NCBI GenBank assembly: GCA_943788815.1
Contig: CALSRS010000001.1
Span: 1,487,501-1,551,500 of the forward strand
Direction of reading: 5' to 3'
DNA: 64,000 bases
Source of the DNA: an uncultured Gammaproteobacteria bacterium
GTDB taxonomy: Bacteria > Pseudomonadota > Gammaproteobacteria > Eutrophobiales > Eutrophobiaceae
Shown: positions 29,785 through 40,089 of the stretch, in pieces
How positions within the stretch are numbered: the stretch's first letter is position 1
Layout: every line of letters starts with the position of its first letter
Position numbers and translations under genes: made by a program
Notes under the pieces: model-generated
Told to the model about the DNA's origin: nothing
Database searches by the model: none
What the model saw: only the letters and a program-made list of their open reading frames with translations

Positions 29785-32700
29785 TTATGAAGTAGCCGGT
29801 ATGATCTCTCCGGTGGCATCATAAGTTTCAGATCGATGTTGTTTGGCGATTAACATGTAAAGTGAAGGCACCACGAAAAGTGTAAAGATAGTACCGATAG
29901 CCATTCCTCCTACCAGCACCAGGCCTATCGAGTTTCGTGCCGCGGCGCCCGGCCCTTCCACCAGCGTCAGGGGAAAATGCCCGGCGATGGTGGCAACAGA
30001 TGTCATTAATACTGGACGGAACCGTGTTTGTGATGCCTGCCTTATAGCTTCAAGTTTTTCATAACCACTTTCCTGTAATTTGTTGGCAAATTCAACAATC
30101 AGAATACCGTTCTTTGCAATCAAACCGACTAATGTCACTAACCCTACCTGTGCATAAATATTCATGGTTGTGGTCCAGCCATCTGTCCAGTAAGGCATAT
30201 CGGGATTGGGAAGTTTCAACACAGTAAATATCAGTGCTCCAAACATGGCAAGCGGCACGGAACCTAGAAGAATAACGAAAGGCTCGCGAAAAGAATTAAA
30301 TTGCACGGCAAGAACCAAAAAGATCATCATTACTGCTAATCCCAATGCAGGAAGAAATTTTCCTCCCTCTGTACGTAACTGCCGGGATTCCCCAGTATAG
30401 TCAACACTATATCCTGGGGGCAGGATTTCTCTTGCCGCTTCTTCCAGAACCTTTAACCCAGAGTCAAGCTGGGCCGTCATGCCGGATAATTTAATCGAAT
30501 TCAATTGTTGAAAACGATTCAGGGTACGGGGCACAGTTTTGTTTTCTATAGTGGCAAACGTACTTAATGGCACTAACTGGTTTTGCGGACCACTTACATA
30601 AATGTCACCTAGTTGTTCCGGGTTAAGCCGTTGACTCCGGGATATTTGCGGAATGACCTTATAGGCACGCCCATCAATATTAAAACGATTTACATAATTT
30701 CCACCGAGTGCGGCACTTAGATCTGCGCCCACCTGTGCATTATTCAAACCTAGTGCTGCAACCTTGTCATAGTTGATAATAATCTCTGATTCTGGCTGAT
30801 CATATTTAAGATCAATTTCGGGGGGAAAATAAAATATTCCGCTCTCCATGGCTTTGATCTGTAATTGTTCGGCATACTTCAGCATATTCTCAGGGTCGTC
30901 TGTGGAAGTAATAACGAATTCAATCGGAAAATTACTACCACCAGGCAAAGCCGGTGGCATTCCTGCAAAAACCTGTAGTCCAGGAATTCCCGCCATCTCT
31001 CCTTGCACAGCGCGACTGATCTCCCGCATGGAACGATCTCGTTGGTTCCAGGGTTTCACCACCATCCCGCTGAAACCACCCACTCCAAGCGCAGCCGAAA
31101 AGGGTTCGGAAGGTGAAAATAATAGCTGGAACGTAATTTCACGTTCCGGTTGTGATAAAAATACCTGCTCAACTGCCCGGCCATAATGACTCTTTTGATC
31201 GGCAGTAGCGTTGGCAGCACTGTTGATAATTCCAAACATAAATCCCTGATCTTCCACGGGCGCCAACTCACTTGGAGAAAAAATATACATGGGAACTATC
31301 ATGATACTTAACACAGCCCATACCGCATAAACTGCCGGCCTGGCGTTCAAGGTCCTGTCCAGACCATTCCCATAAGCTTCACGAAGCGCATAAAATTTAG
31401 TATCGACCCAATTAGAAAATCCTTTCTTATTATCAGATGAGCGTAACAATTTTGCTGACATCATAGGTGATAGAGTTAAAGCGACAAATCCAGAGATGGT
31501 CACCGCACCTGCAAGAGTCAGGGCAAATTCCCGGAATAACGCACCCGTTAACCCACCTTGCAAACCTATAGGTGTATAAACAGCAGCCAGGGTTATAGTC
31601 ATCGCGATTACTGGACCAATTAGTTCTCGCGCTCCCAGTAGAGCCGCTTGCAAAGGGGATTTACCTTCACGTATATGCCGGTCAACGTTTTCAGTTACCA
31701 CGATTGCATCATCCACAACCAGGCCAACTGACAAGACAATGGCCAATAGAGTAAGCAGATTTAGTGTAAATCCGAATGTCTGCATCAGGAATATCCCGCC
31801 TATTAATGAGACAGGTATCGCGATCACCGGGACAATGACTGAGCGCATGCTCCCAAGAAAAATGAAAATTACAAAAATAACTATAAGTAATGTATCAATA
31901 AGGGTGCGGACAACTTCATGTATTGCATTGTCGATATATTCTGAAGCATCGTAACCGAGAGAGGCTTCCAGGCCATCCGGCAGATCTTGCTTGATTGACT
32001 CCAATTCGACACGAACACTTTGAATGACATCAATGGTATTTGCATTCGGCAAAGGGAATATTCCCATAAAAACCGCCGTTGTACCATTGAATCTGACCTC
32101 GGTATCATAATCTTCTGCACCCAGTTCCACATCAGCGACATCAACAAGCCTGACAATGACACCCTGTTCTTCTTTTATCACCAATTGCTTGAATTGATCA
32201 ACAGTATGTAAATCAGTATTTGCAGTGAGGTTAACACTGACAAAAGAACCCTTGGTACTACCGACGGCGGCGAGATAATTATTGGCGGCAAGTGCAGATC
32301 TTATTTCCGCAGGACTGATATTTAATGCCGCCATGTCATATGGCTTTAACCATACCCGCATAGCGAGGTTACGCGCACCGATAACCTCACCTCTTTGTAC
32401 CCCTGTAACAGCGGACAAACGAGGTTGCACCGACCTGACCAGATAATCAGTAATCTCAGTTTGAGATAAGGTTTCTGATGAGAAACTTAAATAGGCGGAG
32501 GCAAATTGTGAATCTGCTGATTCAACACTGATAGAAGGTACCTCGGATTCTGCAGGCAACTCATTACGAACCTGATTAACCTTCGCCGTAATATCTGTTA
32601 AAGCCTTGGTGGGATCATGATTTATTTTTAATCTTGCCGTTACCAGCGATAGTCCCGATAAACTCTTAGACTCAACATATTCAATACCATCCACGGACGC

Positions 32701-32916
32701 GATTGCCCGCTCTATTGCCGTTGTGATAAATCCTCGTACCACATCCGCACTGGCGCCGACATAAACCGTTGCAACAGTAACCGATGCATTTTCACTTTGT
32801 GGATATTGTCGAACGCTTAAAGAATTCCAGGCCTGCAAACCAGCTATGATAATCACAACATTGACCACTATTGCCAGGACCGGTTTTTTTACGAAAATAT
32901 CTGTAAATGCTTTCAT
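29785..32916 (-). CDS. RND-family efflux permease (AcrB/MexB-like)
   Basis: 1043 aa; GLVVDDAIVVTENVDR, TMTSVATIAGHFPL-type motifs, RND topology. Confidence 0.92.
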   Translation of the reverse strand: MKAFTDIFVKKPVLAIVVNVVIIIAGLQAWNSLSVRQYPQSENASVTVATVYVGASADVVRGFITTAIERAIASVDGIEYVESKSLSGLSLVTARLKINHDPTKALTDITAKVNQVRNELPAESEVPSISVESADSQFASAYLSFSSETLSQTEITDYLVRSVQPRLSAVTGVQRGEVIGARNLAMRVWLKPYDMAALNISPAEIRSALAANNYLAAVGSTKGSFVSVNLTANTDLHTVDQFKQLVIKEEQGVIVRLVDVADVELGAEDYDTEVRFNGTTAVFMGIFPLPNANTIDVIQSVRVELESIKQDLPDGLEASLGYDASEYIDNAIHEVVRTLIDTLLIVIFVIFIFLGSMRSVIVPVIAIPVSLIGGIFLMQTFGFTLNLLTLLAIVLSVGLVVDDAIVVTENVDRHIREGKSPLQAALLGARELIGPVIAMTITLAAVYTPIGLQGGLTGALFREFALTLAGAVTISGFVALTLSPMMSAKLLRSSDNKKGFSNWVDTKFYALREAYGNGLDRTLNARPAVYAVWAVLSIMIVPMYIFSPSELAPVEDQGFMFGIINSAANATADQKSHYGRAVEQVFLSQPEREITFQLLFSPSEPFSAALGVGGFSGMVVKPWNQRDRSMREISRAVQGEMAGIPGLQVFAGMPPALPGGSNFPIEFVITSTDDPENMLKYAEQLQIKAMESGIFYFPPEIDLKYDQPESEIIINYDKVAALGLNNAQVGADLSAALGGNYVNRFNIDGRAYKVIPQISRSQRLNPEQLGDIYVSGPQNQLVPLSTFATIENKTVPRTLNRFQQLNSIKLSGMTAQLDSGLKVLEEAAREILPPGYSVDYTGESRQLRTEGGKFLPALGLAVMMIFLVLAVQFNSFREPFVILLGSVPLAMFGALIFTVLKLPNPDMPYWTDGWTTTMNIYAQVGLVTLVGLIAKNGILIVEFANKLQESGYEKLEAIRQASQTRFRPVLMTSVATIAGHFPLTLVEGPGAAARNSIGLVLVGGMAIGTIFTLFVVPSLYMLIAKQHRSETYDATGEIIPATS

Positions 32917-32950
32917 ACGAAATATCTATGAGATCAGTGGAGCTCAGCTA

Positions 32951-34090
32951 CTACGTATTTTCGGGTTCTGGATTAAATGAAAACTCAGGGGCAAGCACAG
33001 TGTCAATCACAACTCGTGTCTCTGGTCGAATTTTAAATACTCCCGTAGATATGACCCGATCACCCGGCTTTAATCCATTAATTACTTCAATAAAATCACC
33101 TCTGGAAATACCTAACTCTATAACTTGATGAATTACAGCCAAGCCTTGCATGCCTTGAACATTTTCCGACTCTTCATCAATCACAAATACATATTCACCG
33201 ATTGCACTGTATTGCACAGAAGAAGCGGGGATGAATAATTTTGATTCAGACCTGGCCAAATCAACCTGCACATTTACAAACATTCCAGGTTTTAAATTTC
33301 CGTTATTGCTTTCCATGGTCGCCTGCACCAGCACATTTCTGGTTGCCATATTGACCTGAGGTTCTATGGCTGTAATCTCACCCTGAAAGATCTGTCCGGG
33401 ATAAGAATCTGATGTTACTGACACTTTCAGTCCCCGGGATAACGCACCCAGACGCTGCTGAGGTAAAGAAAATTCTACATAGACTGGATCCTGAGTCTGC
33501 AATGATACAAGCTGGCTACCTTTATCAAGAAATTGACCAATACTAATTCTCCTAATACCTAGTTGCCCTGAAAATGGCGCCCTGATTGTCTTTTTATCTA
33601 TTACAGCATTGATATTGTCTACCTGCGCATTAGCTTCTTTAAGGGCAGTATCTGTTGAGGAATAATCAGCCTCGGAAATACTGTTGGTTTCGAACAATTC
33701 ACTGGCCCTTTTAAAAATCCGCGCCGCGCCTTCTGCCGTAGCTTCGGCAAAACGAAGTTGCGACAACTCTATATCCACATCCAGTTGAACAAGCAGGTCC
33801 CCTGCATTTACTGCTGAGCCAGCTTCGAAATGTATTTCACGTACCACACCTTCCATCTCATTTCTGACTACTATCCCCTGCTTTGCGACCACAGTACCTA
33901 CAGATGTAAACTTGGGTTGCCAATCCTGCTGACGCACAGCTTCAACATTCACCGTCTCTGGCGGCATTACCTGCTGTGCTGCTGCATCTCCCATTGCCTT
34001 GAACTGCATAATCTTAATTCCGACAAGGCTACCAGCAATAGGTATTGCTATTAGCAATCCCATGAACGTATATAAAATTCTTTTAAGCAT
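32951..34090 (-). CDS. RND efflux periplasmic adaptor (MFP) protein
   Basis: VRNEMEGVVREIHFEAGSAVNAGDLLVQLD lipoyl-like motif; KKTIRAPFSGQLGIRRISIGQFL. Confidence 0.9.
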   Translation of the reverse strand: MLKRILYTFMGLLIAIPIAGSLVGIKIMQFKAMGDAAAQQVMPPETVNVEAVRQQDWQPKFTSVGTVVAKQGIVVRNEMEGVVREIHFEAGSAVNAGDLLVQLDVDIELSQLRFAEATAEGAARIFKRASELFETNSISEADYSSTDTALKEANAQVDNINAVIDKKTIRAPFSGQLGIRRISIGQFLDKGSQLVSLQTQDPVYVEFSLPQQRLGALSRGLKVSVTSDSYPGQIFQGEITAIEPQVNMATRNVLVQATMESNNGNLKPGMFVNVQVDLARSESKLFIPASSVQYSAIGEYVFVIDEESENVQGMQGLAVIHQVIELGISRGDFIEVINGLKPGDRVISTGVFKIRPETRVVIDTVLAPEFSFNPEPENT

Positions 34091-34131
34091 AATTATTACC
34101 TTGTCCTATATCTGTACCGATTATGCCTCTA

Positions 34132-34797
34132 TCAGTTTAGATACACTTTCGCGATTTGATTATTCTCCAGATCGCCCAGGCCCAGAACCCCGGCTACCAT
34201 GAATTGAGTAATAATCTTTATATATTCATCAATATCTACTTTTTCCAAACCACTATAACCTGTCCATACAGTGTCCACAGAACCATCGAAACAAGTTTTC
34301 ATACAGTAATAGAGCTGGCGAACATTTGTTCTGGGGATTTCATTTTTCTCCATGCCCGTGGAAAGGATGTCACCCACAAGATTCCGAAATCGAGAGTCCA
34401 GTTTTTCAAAAGCATTACAGATCTCTTCGGAATGATTCTTCTTAAAATCTATTCTTTTGCAATACTGTGTTACACGTCTAAACTCGGGTTGACTTAAATG
34501 ATAATGAAGTGCCACCTTAAATATATCCCCTAATATGGATATAGAAGATCGGTTCTGATCGATACGTTCCAATTGTTCCAGCAAACCGTAGTAAAAATCC
34601 AAAGTCAGCTTGGCGTAAATTTCTTCCTTACTGGAAAAATGTTTATAAATTGTCCCTTTTCCAATCTCGGCAGCATCGGCGATTTGATCAACAGTCACAG
34701 ACAGCCATTCATCACAATCAAACAAATTTAATGAAGCCCCTAAAATGACTTGTTCCCGATGCTCAAAATCTCTTTTTTTACGTTCTGTTATACCCAT
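34132..34797 (-). CDS. TetR-family regulator
   Basis: N-terminal HTH VTVDQIADAAEIGKGTIYKHFSSKEEIYAKL. Confidence 0.9.
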   Translation of the reverse strand: MGITERKKRDFEHREQVILGASLNLFDCDEWLSVTVDQIADAAEIGKGTIYKHFSSKEEIYAKLTLDFYYGLLEQLERIDQNRSSISILGDIFKVALHYHLSQPEFRRVTQYCKRIDFKKNHSEEICNAFEKLDSRFRNLVGDILSTGMEKNEIPRTNVRQLYYCMKTCFDGSVDTVWTGYSGLEKVDIDEYIKIITQFMVAGVLGLGDLENNQIAKVYLN

Positions 34798-34820
34798 GAT
34801 GATTACCTTTAAGCCTATAT

Positions 34821-34853
34821 ATGACTATTTGTCATTATATGACCAGCAGTCAC
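34821..34853. promoter_or_regulatory. Tandem operator-like palindromes upstream of tetR
   Basis: ATGAC-TATTT-GTCAT (34821-34835) and ATGAC-CAGCA-GTCA(C) (34839-34853), same half-sites, 18 bp centre to centre. Confidence 0.65.
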
Positions 34854-35027
34854 TTTATTCAAGTAATAACACTATTTTTCGATGTATTTGAAAAGTTTAC
34901 TTAATTCATGACCATGCAGATTAATTCCCTGTAAAATTCTGGTTTCGCTTTTGCAGATGCTGACTTCAATAAAATTATCTGTTTTTTTATATCATCAATT
35001 ATAACAATTTCATGGAGAAAACGGCCG

Positions 35028-35582
35028 TTGAGTAAACAAATACCACGATTAGAAATGGATGATCTTGATCCGCAGCTCCGTGAAACCCTACAACCCAGAG
35101 TAGATAGACTGGGATACCTCGGTGAATTTTTCAAATGTACCGGGCATGCTCCAGATGTATTACGACACTTCATGGAAATGACTGAGGCATTAAAGAAGGC
35201 CGTTCCTGAGAAAATCACTGAAACTGTAGCATTAACCATTGCAGTTAAAACGGGTAACGACTATGAACGCAATCAACACGAAAGATTATCTAATAAACTG
35301 GGGTTTGGTAAAGACTGGATTAGCGCCGTTGAAAAGCTCGACCCTGAAAATCAGGCATTACTTTCAAATAGTGAACGCATAGTTCAACAATATACTTTAG
35401 TAGCAATAGATCGAAATGGTAATGATTGCCAGATTGAATTTGAACAGGTGCTGGACGTTTTAGAAATATCGGAAGCCATCGGTGTATTAATGTTAATCGG
35501 CAGATACATGACCCATGCAATTGCTGTCAATACGCTTAATCTCGTTCCACCAAAACCGTCTATATTTGAGGAAGAAACATAA
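35028..35582 (+). CDS. Carboxymuconolactone decarboxylase/AhpD-like family protein
   Basis: TTG start; LGEFFKCTGHAPDVLRHFMEMTEAL...ETVALTIAVKTGNDYERNQHERL pattern typical of CMD proteins. Confidence 0.62.
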   Translation: MSKQIPRLEMDDLDPQLRETLQPRVDRLGYLGEFFKCTGHAPDVLRHFMEMTEALKKAVPEKITETVALTIAVKTGNDYERNQHERLSNKLGFGKDWISAVEKLDPENQALLSNSERIVQQYTLVAIDRNGNDCQIEFEQVLDVLEISEAIGVLMLIGRYMTHAIAVNTLNLVPPKPSIFEEET

Positions 35583-36580
35583 TGTCTGATACTGATGAAG
35601 CTTTATGGATCAGCGAACAGGATATCGTAGACCTGATATCCCTAAAGGAAGCTGTGCCTGCTCTTGAATCTGGCCTGCGGCTTGAGCATGAAGGTAAAGC
35701 TCAGAATATGAAAAAAACACATGCTGTATGGAATGACAAGAAAAGTTCATTACACGCACTAGGCGCTGTCTTTGATGGGGCGGGACTGGTTGGCACAAAA
35801 ACCTGGTCACACACCCCAGGAGGCGCCTGTCCATTATTAATTCTATTCAACAGTGACAATGGAAAATTACTCGCAGTCCTTGAAGCATTTGCCCTGGGAC
35901 AAATGCGTACTGCGGCTATTTCCGGGGTTGCTACTCGATATATGTCTTCACCAAACGCAAACGATATGGCTATTATTGGCACTGGCAAACAGGCACTTGC
36001 GCAAGTGGCTGGCGTTAATGCCGTCAGAGATTTAAAACGCTTAAGGGTTTACAGTCCAACCGAAGCAAAACGTATTGCATTTGCGGAGAAGGTCAGAGCT
36101 AACTTCAACTTTGATGTTGAGGTTTGTAATAATGTTGAAAGTACTGTTAAAGATGCAGACATCGTAACACTGGTTACCCGAGCTCAAGAATCTATACTTA
36201 GTGCTGACATGCTTACAAATGGATGTCATCTTAATGCAGTGGGTGCCATTACCCCTGAACGTAAGGAATTTTCACAGGACATCTTTACCCGAACCCGATT
36301 AATTGCAGTGGATACAGTCGACTCCGTTCGCCGCTTAAGCAGTGAATTTATTGAACAGTATGGTGAAGATGATACAAATTGGGAATCAGTCAAACCACTG
36401 TCTTCCCTGGTTTCATCTGGAACTACCCGACCTGCTGATTGCGAGATTAGCCTGTTTAAAGCTATGGGTATGGGACTGTCCGATTTATCCATGGGATCTG
36501 AGATCTTAAAACGGGCCAGGAAAAATGGTACTGGTCGCGCAATCCCACAACCTGAGAAAAGGCCATTAAATTACAATTGA
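35582..36580 (+). CDS. Ornithine cyclodeaminase / mu-crystallin family protein
   Basis: MAIIGTGKQALAQVAGVNAVRDLKRLRVYSPT Rossmann motif with upstream QMRTAAISGVATRYM. Confidence 0.82.
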   Translation: MSDTDEALWISEQDIVDLISLKEAVPALESGLRLEHEGKAQNMKKTHAVWNDKKSSLHALGAVFDGAGLVGTKTWSHTPGGACPLLILFNSDNGKLLAVLEAFALGQMRTAAISGVATRYMSSPNANDMAIIGTGKQALAQVAGVNAVRDLKRLRVYSPTEAKRIAFAEKVRANFNFDVEVCNNVESTVKDADIVTLVTRAQESILSADMLTNGCHLNAVGAITPERKEFSQDIFTRTRLIAVDTVDSVRRLSSEFIEQYGEDDTNWESVKPLSSLVSSGTTRPADCEISLFKAMGMGLSDLSMGSEILKRARKNGTGRAIPQPEKRPLNYN

Positions 36581-36734
36581 TAAGCCAGCATTAAACGGTA
36601 GAGTATCTACTGGACTATAAGTTTTTTACGTTTAAATAGTCTATTAAGCTATATAATGCAAGTTATATCGTATTAGATGAGATTTAATGCATTATATTAC
36701 ATTTATTTCATATAATTGAATTTAGGTAATCACT

Positions 36735-37856
36735 ATGTCCTCAAGCGCTAATGACCTGACTGAAAAACCCGGCTTTAATCCATTCATCGATGCGACAGGG
36801 GAAAATCATGTCGCCCCGGATTTATGGGAACCTTACCTAATACGAAAGGAACAGATTGATGACGAAATTGAGCGACTGGTGAACTCACCAAAGCCAGAAA
36901 ACGGCAGACGTCGATCCTATTTCGTACATCCATTGTCACAAAGCCCTGGACGAGGGTTGGCAGCTGGGATAACAGTCAGTCTGGATGTCTTATTACCAGG
37001 AGAAAGTACTTCTCCAATCCGTCATAACTCCACACAGGTAAACTTTTGTATACAAGGAAGTGGACATACCTTCGTCAATGGTCAACGATTTGATTTTAAG
37101 CAATACGATGTCTGGAACCATATCTCATTCGCAACTTATACCCACCATAATGATACTGATGACATACAGGTTAGATTAACCTATTCAAATGCGGCTCTTC
37201 TGGAAAAAATGCATGTCCATATTGTAGAAGAAGATCCCCAACATGCTGACATTAAGGTTGTAACAGACGTCGAAGATGAAGATCCAAGAAAACAAAGTCC
37301 TTATGGATCTTTTCAATTAACAAAAGAAGGCGCCTGGTTAATGCCCTACGAGACTCTGATAAATCCACCGAGTGTTGAATCTAAAAATCTTCACTGGCCC
37401 TGGGAGATGGTAAAAGAGAATCTGGATAAGCTCGCTGCACTAGGCAAAGACTATATTGGTAGAAGATTATATTTGTTGTATAACCCCATGACGGGTCGCA
37501 CCAATGGCATTACACCAAACTTTTTTGCAACCATGACTATTAGGCCACCGGGTATTATTGATCGCCCACATCGACATGTTTCTGCTGCAATCAATTATTA
37601 TTTCAAGGGTTCTGGTTATTCCATAGTTGAAAAGAAACGTTATGATTGGAAGGCTGGTGATCTTATGCTGTCCGCACCCGGGTGGGCGATACATAATCAT
37701 GCCTCTGATGAGGAATCCGTATATGAGTTAACCGTACAGGATCAACCGTTAAATATAATCATGGAAAGCCTGTTATGGCAGGAGGCGCTAAATAAACCCG
37801 CCATCATTCTTGGTCAGCATTCTGGTTTTCAAACCAACAGGGACAACAAAGTATGA
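36735..37856 (+). CDS. Two-cupin (bicupin) protein, gentisate-dioxygenase-like architecture
   Basis: Two cupin halves: STSPIRHNSTQVNFCIQGSGHTFVNGQ and DRPHRHVSAAINYYFKGSGYSIVEKKRYDWKAGD. Confidence 0.72.
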   Translation: MSSSANDLTEKPGFNPFIDATGENHVAPDLWEPYLIRKEQIDDEIERLVNSPKPENGRRRSYFVHPLSQSPGRGLAAGITVSLDVLLPGESTSPIRHNSTQVNFCIQGSGHTFVNGQRFDFKQYDVWNHISFATYTHHNDTDDIQVRLTYSNAALLEKMHVHIVEEDPQHADIKVVTDVEDEDPRKQSPYGSFQLTKEGAWLMPYETLINPPSVESKNLHWPWEMVKENLDKLAALGKDYIGRRLYLLYNPMTGRTNGITPNFFATMTIRPPGIIDRPHRHVSAAINYYFKGSGYSIVEKKRYDWKAGDLMLSAPGWAIHNHASDEESVYELTVQDQPLNIIMESLLWQEALNKPAIILGQHSGFQTNRDNKV

Positions 37857-38743
37857 GTCTGGAAAAAATAAAGGGGTCTATCCCACCGGTCATCACCCCA
37901 TTTAGAGGTAATGATGTGGATTATGATGCCTATGCTGTGCTAATAGAAAGGCAAGTTAGTGAGGGCTCACATGGCGTATTAGTCAATGGTACAACTGCTG
38001 AACCTAGCACTTTGACCATTGAAGAGAGGAACAAGCTGGTCGATATCGCCATTGAAGTTGTTAACAAGCGCGTGCCCGTCGTTGCCCAGACTGGATCACA
38101 AAATTTGGCAGATACCCTGATACTAACAGAACACGCCAACGGCGCTGGCGCGGATGCATTGCTGGTAGTGACACCCTACTATATTCGTCCACCCCAACGC
38201 GGGCTGGTGGCCTACTACAATGAAGTCTGTGGCCGGACTGATCTACCGGTAATGATTTATCATATACCAGGTCGCACGGCGATCAGCGTCACTATCGATA
38301 CTGTTTCCAAGATTCGAGACAAATCTCCTAACCTTATCGGTATGAAGCATGCCGTGAATGACCTGGGTTTCTGTTCAGATCTACTGAAACAATTTGGGAT
38401 GGATTTTCGTGTCTTTGTGGGACTAGAAGAGCTCAGCTTCCCGATGATGGCGGTAGGCGCTTGCGGTTTGATGAATGCCGTCAGCAACCTGGTACCTAAA
38501 GCTGTGGCTGAAATGTGCGAAAGAGTATTCGATAATGATCTTGAAGGTGCGCAGAAAGTGCATTATGACCTGTTTGATTTAAACAAGTCGGTATTCTTTG
38601 ATACCAATCCCATTGCTATTAAATACATGATGAAACGCATGGGGATCATCCCTGACAACTCACACCGCTTACCCATGTCACCAGCCACACCAGAACTAGA
38701 AATACGTCTGGATAAAGTACTAGAGGATGCGGGATTAATTTAA
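37853..38743 (+). CDS. DapA/N-acetylneuraminate lyase superfamily aldolase
   Basis: GSIPPVITPFRGNDVDYDAY, GVLVNGTTAEPSTLTIEER, VTPYYIRPPQRGLVAYY, PVMIYHIPGRT, GMKHA; TIM-barrel Schiff-base family. Confidence 0.88.
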   Translation: MSLEKIKGSIPPVITPFRGNDVDYDAYAVLIERQVSEGSHGVLVNGTTAEPSTLTIEERNKLVDIAIEVVNKRVPVVAQTGSQNLADTLILTEHANGAGADALLVVTPYYIRPPQRGLVAYYNEVCGRTDLPVMIYHIPGRTAISVTIDTVSKIRDKSPNLIGMKHAVNDLGFCSDLLKQFGMDFRVFVGLEELSFPMMAVGACGLMNAVSNLVPKAVAEMCERVFDNDLEGAQKVHYDLFDLNKSVFFDTNPIAIKYMMKRMGIIPDNSHRLPMSPATPELEIRLDKVLEDAGLI

Positions 38744-38765
38744 GCTTGAGTTGTAAACAGAATGA

Positions 38766-38972
38766 AATAGGACAGGATAAAACAGGATTTTTATTCTATT
38801 AAAAAAATTACTGAACATAATTTATCCAGTACATTTTCAATTTCACTAATTTTAGTTCATTCAATAAAATCATTACAGTTTTATACCAACTGCTAATTTA
38901 AAAAACTCAGAATCAAGCAGAATTACTTTTTGTCCTGTAAATCTTGTTAAATCCTGTTAATCCTGTCCTATT
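38766..38972. repeat. Inverted repeat with tandem (T)CCTGTTAA units
   Basis: Arm 1 AATAGGACAGGATAAAACAGGATTT (38766-38790); arm 2 AAATCCTGTTAATCCTGTCCTATT (38949-38972) is its reverse complement with one gap. Arm 2 is preceded by TCCTGTAAATCTTGTT units. Confidence 0.75.
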
Positions 38973-39018
38973 CCCTGCTATCAATTTCTCATCCTTACCC
39001 GAGCACCCCATAACAAAA

Positions 39019-40089
39019 CTAAACTTTAAAACTTGCTTGCACCTCAGGTGGAAACAGATCTTCGGGTTCTAAATGGCGACTGGCAACACCCTGGTCATAC
39101 GCATATCGACAAAATGCCTCCAGGGTCGCACGGTTTTTCTGTATCCCGTATGACCAAAACTCATGACCGAATTCTGATATCACCTCCTCAACAAATGCTG
39201 ACTGCCAGGGCAAGGGGATACTGGACGCGGTAATGTCATTAATACGTTCCATGCTCCTTTGTTTCGCTTCATCAAATGCCTTATAGAGATTCATGGCCAC
39301 CCATCGGTTTGATTCATAAACGTCACGACGTATGGCGATGACATGCATTATTGGGAATATCCCGGTCTTTCTGAAAAAGTTTTTTTCTTCATTTCTAGAG
39401 TCTGTAAATAACCGTACCACACCAGATCCCGCTTGCATGAATGAAAGCGGCGGACGCGCAGTGATAGCTACATCAATCTCACCAGACAGCAGTAATTCGT
39501 TCAGACTGGCACCCTCTCGAGTTGAGTAATTAATCCCTTCAGGAAGCTGTAATTTAACTTTTTCCTTCCTGCCGGGCTGGTTGACACCTGCCTGCACCCA
39601 GTTAATGGAAGTCAAATCAACATCGTAAAACTCACTAAGCAATCCTCGGACATATACCCCGGCAGTTTGCGCCCATTCAGGAATGCCTATGGTTTTTCCG
39701 TTTAAATCCTGAGGTGATTTAACTCCACTATCCTCTTTGAGATAAATTGCAGAATGTCTAAATACTCTGGAAGGGAACACGGGGATCGCAACCATAGGAG
39801 CACTGCCCGCTGCTGTTAATGAAACATACTTTGCAAATGACATCTCTGATACTTCCCATTCCTGGTGATAGGTAAATCTGTAAAAGATCTCTTCCACCGA
39901 AAAAATCAATGGCGTCAGCACTATCCCTTCCGGTCTAACCACACCCGTCACCAGATCACGAAGATGATCATAATCATTTAGCGCAATGGTTAGTTGCAAC
40001 TGTGATACACCATCCTTTTCTATGTAGTTTGGTGTAGAGGCACTCTCATTTTCCGAATTCATTTCAAAATCCTTAACTGGTAATTTCAT
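39019..40089 (-). CDS. Periplasmic-binding-fold protein resembling 4,5-dihydroxyphthalate decarboxylase (Pht5-like)
   Basis: SQLQLTIALNDYDHLRDLVTG...EEIFYRFTYHQEWEVSEMSFAKYVS...IPVFPSRVFRHSAIYL...IGIPEWAQTAGVYVRGLL; no signal peptide. Confidence 0.65.
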   Translation of the reverse strand: MKLPVKDFEMNSENESASTPNYIEKDGVSQLQLTIALNDYDHLRDLVTGVVRPEGIVLTPLIFSVEEIFYRFTYHQEWEVSEMSFAKYVSLTAAGSAPMVAIPVFPSRVFRHSAIYLKEDSGVKSPQDLNGKTIGIPEWAQTAGVYVRGLLSEFYDVDLTSINWVQAGVNQPGRKEKVKLQLPEGINYSTREGASLNELLLSGEIDVAITARPPLSFMQAGSGVVRLFTDSRNEEKNFFRKTGIFPIMHVIAIRRDVYESNRWVAMNLYKAFDEAKQRSMERINDITASSIPLPWQSAFVEEVISEFGHEFWSYGIQKNRATLEAFCRYAYDQGVASRHLEPEDLFPPEVQASFKV

